Of a DNA stretch of 64,000 nucleotides, positions 9,653 to 16,967 are shown piece after piece. The DNA comes from Azospirillum brasilense (GTDB taxonomy: Bacteria; Pseudomonadota; Alphaproteobacteria; Azospirillales; Azospirillaceae). The notes under the pieces were generated by a model. The model did no database searches and was not told where the DNA came from. It saw nothing but the letters and a program-made list of their open reading frames with translations. The translations under genes were made by a program, and so were the position numbers. Within the stretch, counting starts at the first letter, position 1. Every line of letters starts with the position of its first letter. The DNA lies in assembly GCF_008365405.1 (NCBI RefSeq), contig NZ_QOKV01000008.1, forward strand, positions 186,001 through 250,000. Reading direction: 5' to 3'.

Positions 9653-9683
9653 CTTGACACAAGAGAGTTAGGCTTGTGTCAAG
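9653..9683. repeat. 11-bp perfect inverted repeat after the ABC permease gene
   Basis: CTTGACACAAG at 9653-9663 and its exact reverse complement CTTGTGTCAAG at 9673-9683 flank a 9-nt loop, right after the stop codon. No T-run follows on either strand. It could be a weak terminator or a protein-binding site. Confidence 0.6.
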
Positions 9684-9705
9684 TGTCAGGCGAGGTCACC
9701 ACAGT

Positions 9706-9845
9706 CCCCTCTCCCGTCCCGGGAGAGGGAGGGACCCGCCGCAAAGCGGCGGGAGGGTGAGGGTACCGTCGAGAATCAGCGCGTTGATCCTTGTCCGACC
9801 CTCACCCGGCCCTTTGGGCCACCCTCTCCCGGGGCGGGAGAGGGA
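9706..9845. repeat. Compound palindromic repeat, copy A (convergent intergenic)
   Basis: About 140 bp built as CCCTCTCCCG...CGGGAGAGGG hairpins at both ends around GGTGAGGGT...ACCCTCACC arms and a central ATC-rich spacer (GATCCTTG). The same architecture and much of the sequence recur at 40637, 45579 and 57811. All four copies lie between convergent genes, here the ABC permease gene and gpt. Confidence 0.9.
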
Positions 9846-9849
9846 CGTT

Positions 9850-10350
9850 TCAGGTGCCGCGGTGCTGCTTGGCGATCGGCTGGGAGAATTGCAGCTCGAT
9901 GTCCCACGGGAAGTGGATCCAGGTGTCCTGGCTCACCTCGGTGATGAAGGTGTCGACCAGCGGGCGGCCCAGCGGCTTGGCGTAGACGGTGGCGAAATGC
10001 GCCTTCGGCAGCATCTTGCGCACGACCACCGCGGTCTTGCCGGTGTCGACCAGATCGTCGATGATCAGCCAGCCCTCGCCGTCTCCGGCGTTGGCGCCCT
10101 CCACGCCCTTCAGCACCATCGCCTCGCGCTGGTTCTGATGGTCGTAGCTGGAGACGCAGACGGTGTCGATCATGCGCAGTTCCAGCTCGCGCGCGATGAT
10201 CGCCGCCGGGACGAGACCGCCGCGGGTGATGGCGATGATGCCCTTCCACGGACCCTTGTCGATCAGGCGCCAGGCCAACGCCTTGGCGTTGCGGTGAAGC
10301 TCCTCCCACGACACCGGGAAGTGCTTGTTGAACGGAACGGCTTCTGGCAC
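9850..10350 (-). CDS. gpt: Xanthine phosphoribosyltransferase
   Basis: Purine salvage enzyme that joins PRPP to xanthine (and guanine) to give XMP or GMP. The product is 166 residues and aligns by eye with E. coli Gpt: [33 protein letters not shown], the PRPP loop [14 protein letters not shown] and [21 protein letters not shown] favour GTG 10350 because TCGGAG sits 9 nt upstream. A TTG at 10392 would add 14 poorly conserved residues. The gene runs toward the compound repeat at its 3' side. Confidence 0.92.
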   Translation of the reverse strand: MPEAVPFNKHFPVSWEELHRNAKALAWRLIDKGPWKGIIAITRGGLVPAAIIARELELRMIDTVCVSSYDHQNQREAMVLKGVEGANAGDGEGWLIIDDLVDTGKTAVVVRKMLPKAHFATVYAKPLGRPLVDTFITEVSQDTWIHFPWDIELQFSQPIAKQHRGT

Positions 10351-10438
10351 GGCTATGGACTCCGAAAGAAACGTGCGCCGCTTATACCGCAAGCCCCACC
10401 GCCGGGCAATCGACCGCGTGAAAAGGCGAAAAAAGGTC

Positions 10439-10467
10439 TTGCAGCCCGGAATCCTTTTGAGTAAGTT
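10439..10467 (+). promoter_or_regulatory. Candidate sigma70-type promoter for tRNA-Arg
   Basis: TTGCAG (10439-10444), a 17-nt spacer and TAAGTT (10462-10467) lie about 54 nt before the mature tRNA. It is the only plausible promoter pair in the short gap between gpt and the tRNA. Read by eye only. Confidence 0.4.
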
Positions 10468-10520
10468 GCGCGCCTCGACGACGGACGGTTACAGCCGCCG
10501 CCGGGAAGACAAACAGGAAT

Positions 10521-10597
10521 GCGCCCGTAGCTCAGCTGGATAGAGCACCAGACTACGAATCTGGGGGTCAGGAGTTCGAATCTCTTCGGGCGCGCCA
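10521..10597 (+). tRNA. tRNA-Arg (anticodon ACG)
   Basis: 77-nt cloverleaf. The acceptor arms are GCGCCCG and CGGGCGC with discriminator G and encoded CCA. The D arm contains AGCTCAGCTGGATAGAGC. The anticodon stem CCAGA/TCTGG encloses CTACGAA, giving anticodon ACG (read as ICG, for CGU/CGC/CGA). The T arm GGAGTTCGAATCTC is present. All invariant positions are in place. Confidence 0.97.
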
Positions 10598-10618
10598 TTC
10601 CTTCCAGTTTGCACAAGA

Positions 10619-10640
10619 AAGCCGCCCTTGGGCGGCTTTT
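10619..10640 (+). terminator. Rho-independent terminator after tRNA-Arg
   Basis: GCCGCC (10621-10626), loop CTTG, GGCGGC (10631-10636) and TTTT, with flanking AA/TT able to extend the stem. It lies 22 nt after the tRNA. Confidence 0.8.
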
Positions 10641-10674
10641 GTGCTTTCTGGTGCTTGCCTCGCTGGCGCTTGTC

Positions 10675-10854
10675 TCAGCGGCTTTTCTTTTTCGGTGTCG
10701 TCCGCTTCGCCTTGGGCGGTTTGGCCATGGCGTTGAACAGGGTGGTCTGGTTGCGCCGGGCGGCGGCGTTGAACACGCCGCTCCAGAAACCGATCGCCTG
10801 ACTGGCCGACCGGTTGGCCATGGACAGCCAGATGCTTTGTGGTGTCCCCTTCAT
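10675..10854 (-). CDS. Small basic protein, 59 residues, unknown
   Basis: ATG 10854 is preceded by AAAGGGGGAAGC, a strong ribosome binding site. The protein begins MKGTPQSIWLSMANRS, has an amphipathic middle (QAIGFWSGVFNAAARR) and ends in a very basic tail (PPKAKRTTPKKKSR). There is no signal peptide or transmembrane helix. The Trp/Phe-rich amphipathic part followed by a Lys/Arg tail faintly recalls short phasin-like or DNA-binding peptides, but I do not recognise a family. The spacing, ribosome binding site and protein-like composition argue that it is a real gene. Confidence 0.6.
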   Translation of the reverse strand: MKGTPQSIWLSMANRSASQAIGFWSGVFNAAARRNQTTLFNAMAKPPKAKRTTPKKKSR

Positions 10855-10916
10855 GCTTCCCCCTTTTTGAAGTCCTGCCGATCAATCTCGGTCAGGGAGG
10901 TAACAGGGCGGCGCGG

Positions 10917-11123
10917 TCATGCTCCCGCGACGATCGCGCGGCGATGGCGGACCCGCGTCCAGGACATGGTCAGGCCGACCCGCTCGGCGCAGCCATAATG
11001 CCAGGGGCGGTTCTCGCTATCGCCGGCCCAATGCGGTTCCCCGGCCCGCAAAGGTTTCCCGCAATGGCAACAGGTGGGTGGTGCGGGAAGACGTGCGGCG
11101 TCCCGTTTCGTCAGCTGGGTCAT
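10917..11123 (-). CDS. Small putative zinc-binding protein, unknown
   Basis: 68 residues from ATG 11123 (MTQLTKRD); an alternative ATG at 11135 adds four residues. The core contains CCHCGKPLRAGEPHW followed by HYGCAE, giving a CxxC-H-x-HxxC arrangement like a single zinc knuckle. The Trp-His-x-x-Cys ending is typical of small treble-clef proteins. The rest is basic. No family is recognised. It lies upstream of the other small gene on the same strand, 62 bp away. Confidence 0.55.
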   Translation of the reverse strand: MTQLTKRDAARLPAPPTCCHCGKPLRAGEPHWAGDSENRPWHYGCAERVGLTMSWTRVRHRRAIVAGA

Positions 11124-11512
11124 AGGGCATCTCATCCAGAGCGTCTTATTCCAGAGGCGTCTCAGGCACGGCGTTTCGGGAAGGCACGGCGTCGAGAGCG
11201 TGTGTTGTTGAGCGTGTCATCTTGCGGTGCGAAGAATGACGGCCCAGCCGTTCCGGGGAAACGTCGCAAAGGTGAAATGCCCATGGGGTGCCCCCGACCA
11301 CAGGGGTATGCCCATGGTCAGGCCATGGGTTGCGAGATCGTTGGCATTAAACGCTTTTTGCCTTTATCCCGAGTCAGTGCGGCGGGACGGGACGCCCACT
11401 CTTGATCACACCCCGATTCACAGCCGGTTAACCATCCGCGCCTAGCGTCCGCCCCCTTCGCCGCGGCTTTTTGCTGCGGCGCAGCATTTTCCGAAGGGTG
11501 AAGGCGTTATCC
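11124..11512. other. Intergenic region without a convincing gene
   Basis: No open frame here has protein-like composition. An inverted repeat CCCATGG (11311-11317) / CCATGGG (11323-11329), with a further CCCATGGGG at about 11280, stands out. An AT-richer stretch at 11340-11370 could hold the promoter of the YgjV-like gene. Nothing else is seen. Confidence 0.5.
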
Positions 11513-12064
11513 ATGGTTTTCCTGTTGCACTACCTGCCGTCCCTGTCGCTGGTCGCGGTGAGCGGGCTTGCCGGTCTGGCGTTGGGCGTCCTGTCCACGC
11601 TGCTTCAGGACCGGCGGGCGATCCTGACCGCGCAGGCCGGGGCCGGCGCGTTGTTCGTCGTCCACTTCTTCGCTCTGGGTGCCCATACGGGGATGCTGAT
11701 GTGCGCGCTCGGCCTCGTGCAGATGGCCGCCGCCTATCCGGAACGGCGGCCCCGCTGGCTGGGCGTGCTGTTCGCCCTGACCGTCCCGGCGGCGCTGGCC
11801 GTCGCGGCGGCGACGTGGCAGGGTCCGATGTCCGCCCTGTCGGCAGCGGGCTTCGTTCTGGGCACCATCGGTCGCTGGCAGAGCACGGTCGGGCGGATGC
11901 GGCTGTTCTTCCTGTCCTCGACGGTGGTCGGGGCCGGCCACAACGCGCTGGCCGGTTCGGCTTTCGGGCTGGCGTCGGACGCGATGACCCTGTCCGGCCA
12001 TCTGCTCAGCCTGTGGCGCGCCCGCCCGGCGGTTCGCCGGCATTCGGCGCTGGCGGTGCATTGA
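11513..12064 (+). CDS. YgjV family inner-membrane protein
   Basis: 183 residues with about six membrane helices. The C-terminal half has the YgjV signature elements: GRWQSTVGRMRLFFLSS, then a GHNALAGSAFG segment and D...SG..LS. The family is of unknown function, sometimes linked to small-solute or pathogenesis phenotypes. ATG 11513 is preferred for the GAAGG 8 nt upstream; an in-frame ATG at 11471 is also possible. It ends just before a strong hairpin shared with the convergent DUF892 gene. Confidence 0.75.
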   Translation: MVFLLHYLPSLSLVAVSGLAGLALGVLSTLLQDRRAILTAQAGAGALFVVHFFALGAHTGMLMCALGLVQMAAAYPERRPRWLGVLFALTVPAALAVAAATWQGPMSALSAAGFVLGTIGRWQSTVGRMRLFFLSSTVVGAGHNALAGSAFGLASDAMTLSGHLLSLWRARPAVRRHSALAVH

Positions 12065-12074
12065 CGAACGGAAA

Positions 12075-12102
12075 CCGCGCCGGGGACGGCGCCCCGGCGC
12101 GG
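12075..12102. terminator. Bidirectional hairpin between convergent genes
   Basis: CCGCGCCGGGG and CCCCGGCGCGG arms enclose a 6-nt loop between the YgjV-like gene and the DUF892 gene. A short T-run follows on the + side only weakly (CTTTG), so termination efficiency is uncertain. Confidence 0.6.
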
Positions 12103-12121
12103 CTTTGACGATGTTTTGGTA

Positions 12122-12637
12122 TCAGCGCTTCGCTTCGGCGACGCCGGCGGTTTCCCGGCGCTCCAGATAGGTCTTGGTGAGCTGCGGCAGGCGCTGTTCC
12201 AGCCACGCCGCCATCTCCAGCTCCTCGTCCAGGCTCGGCTGCAGCATGCGGGCGATCTCCGGCTCCCCGGCCTGTTCCGCGGCGGAGATCAGGGCGCGGT
12301 AGTTGGCGATCTCGAAATGCTCGAAGGAATAGTCGAAGATCGACGCCTTCACGATCTCGTCCGACGCCACGACCCCGGACAGCGACTGCGCGTTGCCGAT
12401 CAGCATGGCGACGCCGGTCTTGATGGCCGAGGTGTCGGTGCCCAGACGCTGCAGGCACTGCTTCAGCCGGTCGGCCTGCCGGTTCGACACCTCGATGTGC
12501 TCCTGCACCTTGGCGAGGACGTCCGGGTAGTTCTTGATGCGCTCCGCCTGCCGCTCCAGCATCTCGACGGCTTGGCTTTCCATGGCGTGGGCGTCGCGGA
12601 GCCAGTCGATCAGGGTTTCCTTGGTGGTGTTGGCCAC
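12122..12637 (-). CDS. Ferritin-like DUF892 (YciE/YciF) protein
   Basis: 171 residues, all helical. It starts at GTG 12637 (ANTTKETLIDWLRDAHAMES), which has a perfect GAGAGGACCT ribosome binding site; a longer start at 12673 lacks one. DUF892 proteins are rubrerythrin/ferritin-fold dimers induced by osmotic and general stress. The family signatures AHAMESQAVEMLE near the start and FEHFEIANYRALISAAEQ in the third helix carry the conserved Glu/His. Role: stress protein, mechanism unknown. Confidence 0.88.
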   Translation of the reverse strand: MANTTKETLIDWLRDAHAMESQAVEMLERQAERIKNYPDVLAKVQEHIEVSNRQADRLKQCLQRLGTDTSAIKTGVAMLIGNAQSLSGVVASDEIVKASIFDYSFEHFEIANYRALISAAEQAGEPEIARMLQPSLDEELEMAAWLEQRLPQLTKTYLERRETAGVAEAKR

Positions 12638-12828
12638 AGGTCCTCTCCCTCGTTGCGTTATCGGACAGTCCATTGGGGATGGAGCGACAACAGGCGGGAC
12701 GGCGGTTCGTCACCATCGGGCGATGCGGCCCGACCGACCGGAGCCCCCTTCGGATGCATCAAGGAACCTTCACCGGGGCGGGAGGTTTTTCAAAGCGGAT
12801 GGGCAGACTGCCAGGGGAGGGAGCGGCC

Positions 12829-13296
12829 ATGTCGGCAAATGAACCGGCCATGATGGGAAAAGACCAGATCGTCGATACCCTTAACGATCTGATCCGCATC
12901 GTCGAGGACAGCCACGAAGCCTATCGTCAGGCCGCGGAAGCTTTGGAGGACGAGGATCTGAAGGCGCTGTTCAACGATCTCGCCGCCCAGCGCGGCGCCA
13001 TCGTGCGGGAGGTGCAGCGCCTCGTCGCCGAACAGGGCGGGGCGCCGGACATGGGCGGCACCGTGATGGGCGGCGCGCACCGCTTCTTTTTGGAACTCAA
13101 GACCAATGTGCTGGGCCACGACCGCGAGGCGATCCTGGCCGAGGTGCAGCGCGGCGAGGGCGAATGCGTCCGTGCCTACGAGGAGGCCTTGGCCAAGGAA
13201 CTGCCTTTGCCGATCACCGCGGTGGCGGTGCAGCATCTCGACCGCATCCGCGCCGACCGCGACCGCATGACCCTGCTGCGCGGTGCGGCGGCCTGA
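12829..13296 (+). CDS. PA2169-family (DUF2383) four-helix-bundle protein
   Basis: 155 residues from ATG 12829, after AGGGGAGGGAG. The pattern DTLNDLIRIVEDSHEAYRQAAEAL is characteristic of the PA2169/DUF2383 group, a ferritin-like bundle often encoded near stress genes. Helical Glu/His positions continue through HDREAILAEVQRGEGECVRAYEEAL. It is divergent from the DUF892 gene, so the two unrelated-looking but same-fold stress proteins may share control from the 12638-12828 gap. The biochemical role is unknown. Confidence 0.82.
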   Translation: MSANEPAMMGKDQIVDTLNDLIRIVEDSHEAYRQAAEALEDEDLKALFNDLAAQRGAIVREVQRLVAEQGGAPDMGGTVMGGAHRFFLELKTNVLGHDREAILAEVQRGEGECVRAYEEALAKELPLPITAVAVQHLDRIRADRDRMTLLRGAAA

Positions 13297-13320
13297 CGAA
13301 AGAAGCCGGTTTAGGGACGG

Positions 13321-13527
13321 TCACTCCGCGGCGGCGGCCTGCCGGTTCTCCAGATCCGCCAGCAGGGCGCGCTTCTGGTCGGCGTCCATGTGCTTCCAGC
13401 CGCGGATTTCCTCCAGCGTGCGCAGGCAGCCGATGCAATAGGCGCGGTCGGCGGTCAGCTTGCACACGCTGATGCAGGGGGACGGGACGAGGACGGCGGG
13501 CGCGGTGTCGGGGGTTCCGGCGGTCAT
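13321..13527 (-). CDS. DUF1289 small Cys-rich protein
   Basis: 68 residues. The DUF1289 core reads SPCISVCKLTADRAYCIGC and continues with R.LEEIRGWKHM, giving four Cys in two pairs likely to hold a metal. The family is widespread in proteobacteria and of unknown function. ATG 13527 is preferred over an upstream TTG. It lies between the PA2169-type gene (convergent, 24 bp) and the kor-ferritin operon on its own strand, but a terminator separates it from that operon. Confidence 0.88.
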   Translation of the reverse strand: MTAGTPDTAPAVLVPSPCISVCKLTADRAYCIGCLRTLEEIRGWKHMDADQKRALLADLENRQAAAAE

Positions 13528-13540
13528 TACCAAAGGCCAA

Positions 13541-13571
13541 AAGGAAACGGGACGGCGCTGGGCCGTCCCGT
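13541..13571 (-). terminator. Rho-independent terminator of the kor-ferritin operon
   Basis: On the minus strand the stem ACGGGACGGC/GCCGTCCCGT with a 5-nt loop is followed by TTTCCTTTT. It lies about 55 bp after the stop of the ferritin-like gene. Confidence 0.75.
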
Positions 13572-13626
13572 CCTTACCATCCGGCGGCTCTCCGCCTCAA
13601 TCTTAAAGGCCTTTTGCCCGATCGTT

Positions 13627-14160
13627 TCAGTCGGAGATGTTGGGCGGGTCGGGATCGTCCGACCAGTCGTCCTTCGGGGCCGGGTAGCGCTCCAGCCATT
13701 TGCGGACCAGGGCGACGTGGCCGGCCTCCTCTTCCGCGAACTCGCGGGCGAGGCGGGCGACCTCCGGGTCCTTCGTCTCGGCGGCGACCGAGGCGTAGTA
13801 GTTGTTGCCCTGATGCTCGCTCAGCAGCGCCATCTTCAGCGCGTGGTGCGGCTTCATCAGATAGTGGGCGTTCTCGAAGGCCGCGGCCTCCGGCGATTCG
13901 GTGGTGGCGTCCCACTGGAACTCCCAGGGGGCGACCTTGGGCAGCGCGCCGTGCTCCCTGGCGATCTGCTTCACCTCTTCGGCGTGTTTGGCCGAGTAGG
14001 TGGACAGATCGCGGAACAGCTTGGCGACCTCCACATTGTTGTGGGCTTCCATGCTGTCGGCCAGTTCGGTGTAGCGCTCCGCCGCCTCGATCTCCAGCGC
14101 CAGCGCGTGGGCCAGGAACAGACCGACGTTGGCGGCCCCGTTCAGGACTTTCGTCTTCAT
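13627..14160 (-). CDS. Rubrerythrin/ferritin-like diiron protein in the kor operon
   Basis: 177 residues forming a four-helix bundle. Likely metal ligands sit in LEIEAAERYTELADSM, STYSAKHAEEVKQI, LLSEHQGNNYYASVA and FAEEEAGHVALVRKWLERY, so two ExxH-like pairs are visible. There is no rubredoxin domain. The start codon overlaps the korB stop by ATGA, showing translational coupling. By family, such proteins reduce peroxide or store and oxidise iron. The context suggests protection or iron supply for the oxygen-sensitive 4Fe-4S oxidoreductase encoded before it. Confidence 0.88.
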   Translation of the reverse strand: MKTKVLNGAANVGLFLAHALALEIEAAERYTELADSMEAHNNVEVAKLFRDLSTYSAKHAEEVKQIAREHGALPKVAPWEFQWDATTESPEAAAFENAHYLMKPHHALKMALLSEHQGNNYYASVAAETKDPEVARLAREFAEEEAGHVALVRKWLERYPAPKDDWSDDPDPPNISD

Positions 14161-14999
14161 ACCGCGAACCCCTCTTCGATCTGGGCGATGCTGTGGGTGG
14201 CCGTCGATCCCGGCTGGAACGGACGACGGTTGCCGGCGAGGAAGATGCCGAGGCCGAACCCGTCGTCCTCGAGGACGGCGCGCATCGCCTCGTTCGGGTC
14301 GTCCGTCGGCTCGCGGCCGTAGGGGTGGACCGTGCTCTTCCAGCCGCGCTGCTCGGGGCGGAAGGTGACGCAGGGGGACAGGATGTGGATGACCGAGAAG
14401 CCGGGGTGCTTCACGCCTTCCACGATCAGGCGGGCGACCTCGTTCGGGTTGTTGGAGAAGCCGCGGGCGACGAAGTTCGCGCCGCAGGCCAGCGCCAGGG
14501 CGACCGGTTGGATCGGGTTGACGCCCGGGCCTTCCGGGGTCAGCTTCGACTCGCACCAGTCGGCCTCGGTGGTCGGCGAGGCCTGACCCTTGGTCATGCC
14601 GTAGACCTGGTTGTCCATGACGATGTAGGTCATGTCGACGTTGCGGCGGCAGGCGTGCAGGAAGTGGTTGCCGCCGATCGAGAAGCCGTCGCCGTCGCCG
14701 CCGAAGATCAGCACGTTCAGCTCGGGCCGGGCCAGCTTCACGCCGGACGCCACGGCCAGCGAGCGGCCGTGCACCGTGTGGTAGCCGTAGACGCTGGTGT
14801 AGGCGGGGATGCGCGACGAGCAGCCGATGCCCGACACCACGACGGTGTCGTGGCGCTCCAGCCCCATGGTCGCCATGGCGCGGGTGATGCCGGCCAGCAC
14901 GGAATAGTCGCCACAGCCGGGGCACCAGATGGGCTTCACGTCGGATTTGTAGTCGCCGGGCAGCGGGCCCACGACATCGTCGGTCAGATGGGTATCCAT
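14157..14999 (-). CDS. korB: 2-oxoglutarate (2-oxoacid):ferredoxin oxidoreductase, beta subunit
   Basis: 280 residues. The thiamine diphosphate subunit oxidatively decarboxylates 2-oxoglutarate with CoA and passes electrons through a 4Fe-4S cluster to ferredoxin. The cluster Cys are visible in WCPGCGDYSV, GIGCSS and LSPCVTF. The ThDP/Mg site is GGDGDGFSIGGNHFLHAC with DNQVYGMTKGQ. It starts at ATG 14999, 20 bp after korA, and its stop overlaps the next gene. Length and motifs match Kor/VorB-type beta subunits without an extra ferredoxin domain. Confidence 0.93.
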   Translation of the reverse strand: MDTHLTDDVVGPLPGDYKSDVKPIWCPGCGDYSVLAGITRAMATMGLERHDTVVVSGIGCSSRIPAYTSVYGYHTVHGRSLAVASGVKLARPELNVLIFGGDGDGFSIGGNHFLHACRRNVDMTYIVMDNQVYGMTKGQASPTTEADWCESKLTPEGPGVNPIQPVALALACGANFVARGFSNNPNEVARLIVEGVKHPGFSVIHILSPCVTFRPEQRGWKSTVHPYGREPTDDPNEAMRAVLEDDGFGLGIFLAGNRRPFQPGSTATHSIAQIEEGFAV

Positions 15000-15019
15000 G
15001 GATTTCGTGCTCCGGCCGG

Positions 15020-16741
15020 TCAGATCAGGGAAAGAAGCGTCTCGTGAACCTCGCGGGCGCGGATCGGCAGCGGGCCGGGGCGGCTGAACACCGACACCGC
15101 GCCCGGCAGGTCGTAATGCCCGCGGAGGAACTTGTGGAACTGGGCGCCGTGCGTCTGCTCGACGACCAGGACCTTCGTGACGCCGTCCAGCGCCGCGGCC
15201 AGCTTGGCCGGCTGGACCGGGGAGATCAGGCGGATGGCGACCAGCCGGGCCTTGGTGCCGGCGGCCTCCAGCCGGCGCACCGCCTCGCGCGACGGGCCGG
15301 TGGCGGAGCCCCAGGTGACGACGGCGATCTCGCCCTCGCCCTCGATGTCGGCCCAGGCGTCGCCATAGTCGTGGGAGGTCAGCTTGCGCAGCCGTTTGTC
15401 GAGCTGCTTCTGGTGATCGGACGCCTGCGAGGAGGGCAGGGCGTTCTCCGCATGCTCCAGCCCGTCGGCGGTGTGCTCGCCGCCCGGCATGCCGGGGATG
15501 GCGGCGGGGGAGACGCCCGATTCGGTGTCGGCGTAGCGCCGGTACTTGCCCTCGCCGCCGAGATCGCTCGCCAGCAGCCGGTTGGCCTTGTGGGGGGCGT
15601 CGGCCGGCTTGTCGACGATGGCGCGGGACTGGCCCATCGCCTGATCGGACAGCACGATGGCCGGGGTCTGCAGCGCCTCGGCCAGATGCACCGCCCACTG
15701 GGTGGTGAACAGGCAGTCGGCGATCGAGGTCGGGCCGACCACCAGATGCGGGGCGTCGCCGTGCAGGCCGTAGACGGCGATGTTCAGGTCGGACTGTTCG
15801 GACTTGGTCGGGATGCCGGTGGAGGGGCCGCCGCGCTGCACGTCGACGATCACCACCGGGGTCTCGGAGGCCACGCCGAGGCCGATGCATTCGGTCATGA
15901 GCGACAGGCCGGGGCCGGCGGTCGCGGTGATCGAGGGCACGCCGCTGAAGGAGGCGCCCAGGCACATGGCGATGGAAGCCAGCTCATCCTCCGCCTGGAC
16001 CAGCTTGCCGCCGGTCCTGGCGAGGTTGGGGGCCAGCCATTCCAGGATCTCGGTCGCCGGCGTGATCGGATAGGCGGCGCAGAACTTCACCCCGCCCTTC
16101 AGCGCGCCCAGCCCGGCGGCCTCGTTGCCGGAGATGTTCCAGCGGGTGGCGCCCTCTTTGTTGGGGGCGGCCAGTTCCAAGCCGAGGTTCCAGCCGGCGG
16201 CCTCCTTGGACCCGGCGTCGATGCCGGCGTTGGACGCCTGGATGGCGGCCTCGCCCTTCTTGCCCAGCGCCTTCTGGATCACCGCGTCGATGCCGGCGCG
16301 CGGCAGGCCGACGATCGCCGCGACGGCGCCCAGCCCCACCATGTTGACGCGCCCGCCGGGGATGCGCCCGGCCAGCTCCTTGATCGGCAGCTCGACCTGC
16401 TTGGCGCCGCTGGCGGCCAGGACCGCGGGCACCTCGCCCTGGCTGGGGTCGGTGATGATGACGCTCTTCTCCGACAGGGGAAGCTCGGCCGCGAAGCGCT
16501 CCACATTCTGCCAGTCGAAAGCGATGATGATGTCGAAACGGTCCCCCGGACCATGAACGGGTGTCGGCGACAGGCGAACGAGGGCGGCGGCTTCACCGCC
16601 ACGGATCTGCGGGCCGGTCGATCGCGACATCAATCCGTACCATCCCACGTTGGCGGCGGCATCCAGCAGCATCTGTCCGGCGGTCATCGCGCCGGCGCCA
16701 CCGCTGCCCACCAGGGCAATCGTGACCGAGTCCACTGTCAT
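15020..16741 (-). CDS. korA: 2-oxoglutarate (2-oxoacid):ferredoxin oxidoreductase, gamma-alpha fusion
   Basis: 573 residues. Residues 1 to about 190 are the gamma domain (ALVGSGGAGAMTAGQMLLDA, later ELAGRIPGGRVNMVGLGA). The remainder is the alpha domain (GVKFCAAYPITPATEILEWL, VQAEDELASIAMCLGASFSG, ITATAGPGLSLMTE). This fused layout is standard for the two-subunit KorAB of the reductive TCA cycle and of many aerobes. In an alphaproteobacterium it likely gives low-potential electrons for nitrogen fixation or an oxygen-labile TCA bypass (inference). Substrate preference is inferred from family only. Confidence 0.93.
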   Translation of the reverse strand: MTVDSVTIALVGSGGAGAMTAGQMLLDAAANVGWYGLMSRSTGPQIRGGEAAALVRLSPTPVHGPGDRFDIIIAFDWQNVERFAAELPLSEKSVIITDPSQGEVPAVLAASGAKQVELPIKELAGRIPGGRVNMVGLGAVAAIVGLPRAGIDAVIQKALGKKGEAAIQASNAGIDAGSKEAAGWNLGLELAAPNKEGATRWNISGNEAAGLGALKGGVKFCAAYPITPATEILEWLAPNLARTGGKLVQAEDELASIAMCLGASFSGVPSITATAGPGLSLMTECIGLGVASETPVVIVDVQRGGPSTGIPTKSEQSDLNIAVYGLHGDAPHLVVGPTSIADCLFTTQWAVHLAEALQTPAIVLSDQAMGQSRAIVDKPADAPHKANRLLASDLGGEGKYRRYADTESGVSPAAIPGMPGGEHTADGLEHAENALPSSQASDHQKQLDKRLRKLTSHDYGDAWADIEGEGEIAVVTWGSATGPSREAVRRLEAAGTKARLVAIRLISPVQPAKLAAALDGVTKVLVVEQTHGAQFHKFLRGHYDLPGAVSVFSRPGPLPIRAREVHETLLSLI

Positions 16742-16967
16742 TGGTTAATCCCTTGCGTCCGAATGTGAGTCGCCCGACGCCCGTACGGCTACGTCAGCAT
16801 TGCGGAACAGGGAAATGATCTGGCGCAAATCAGACGCGAGACGTCACGATTTTGCGAAGTCACGTCATGGAATGGTCCGACCAAGTCTTGATTGGTGACC
16901 GGTCATCCCTTGGCACCGACTGTTGCCGGGATTGTTTCTGGACCGGAATGGCGGGCGCCGTCGCACG

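Noticed and set aside
10839..11445. Plus-strand open frames over the small minus genes
   Set aside because: Composition not protein-like; the minus-strand zinc-binding and basic small genes fit better and have better start sites.
16910..16927. TTGGCACC followed by TTGCC, resembling a sigma54 promoter
   Set aside because: The spacing between the GG and GC elements is 11 rather than 10 nt, and no plus-strand gene starts downstream (the next genes run on the minus strand).
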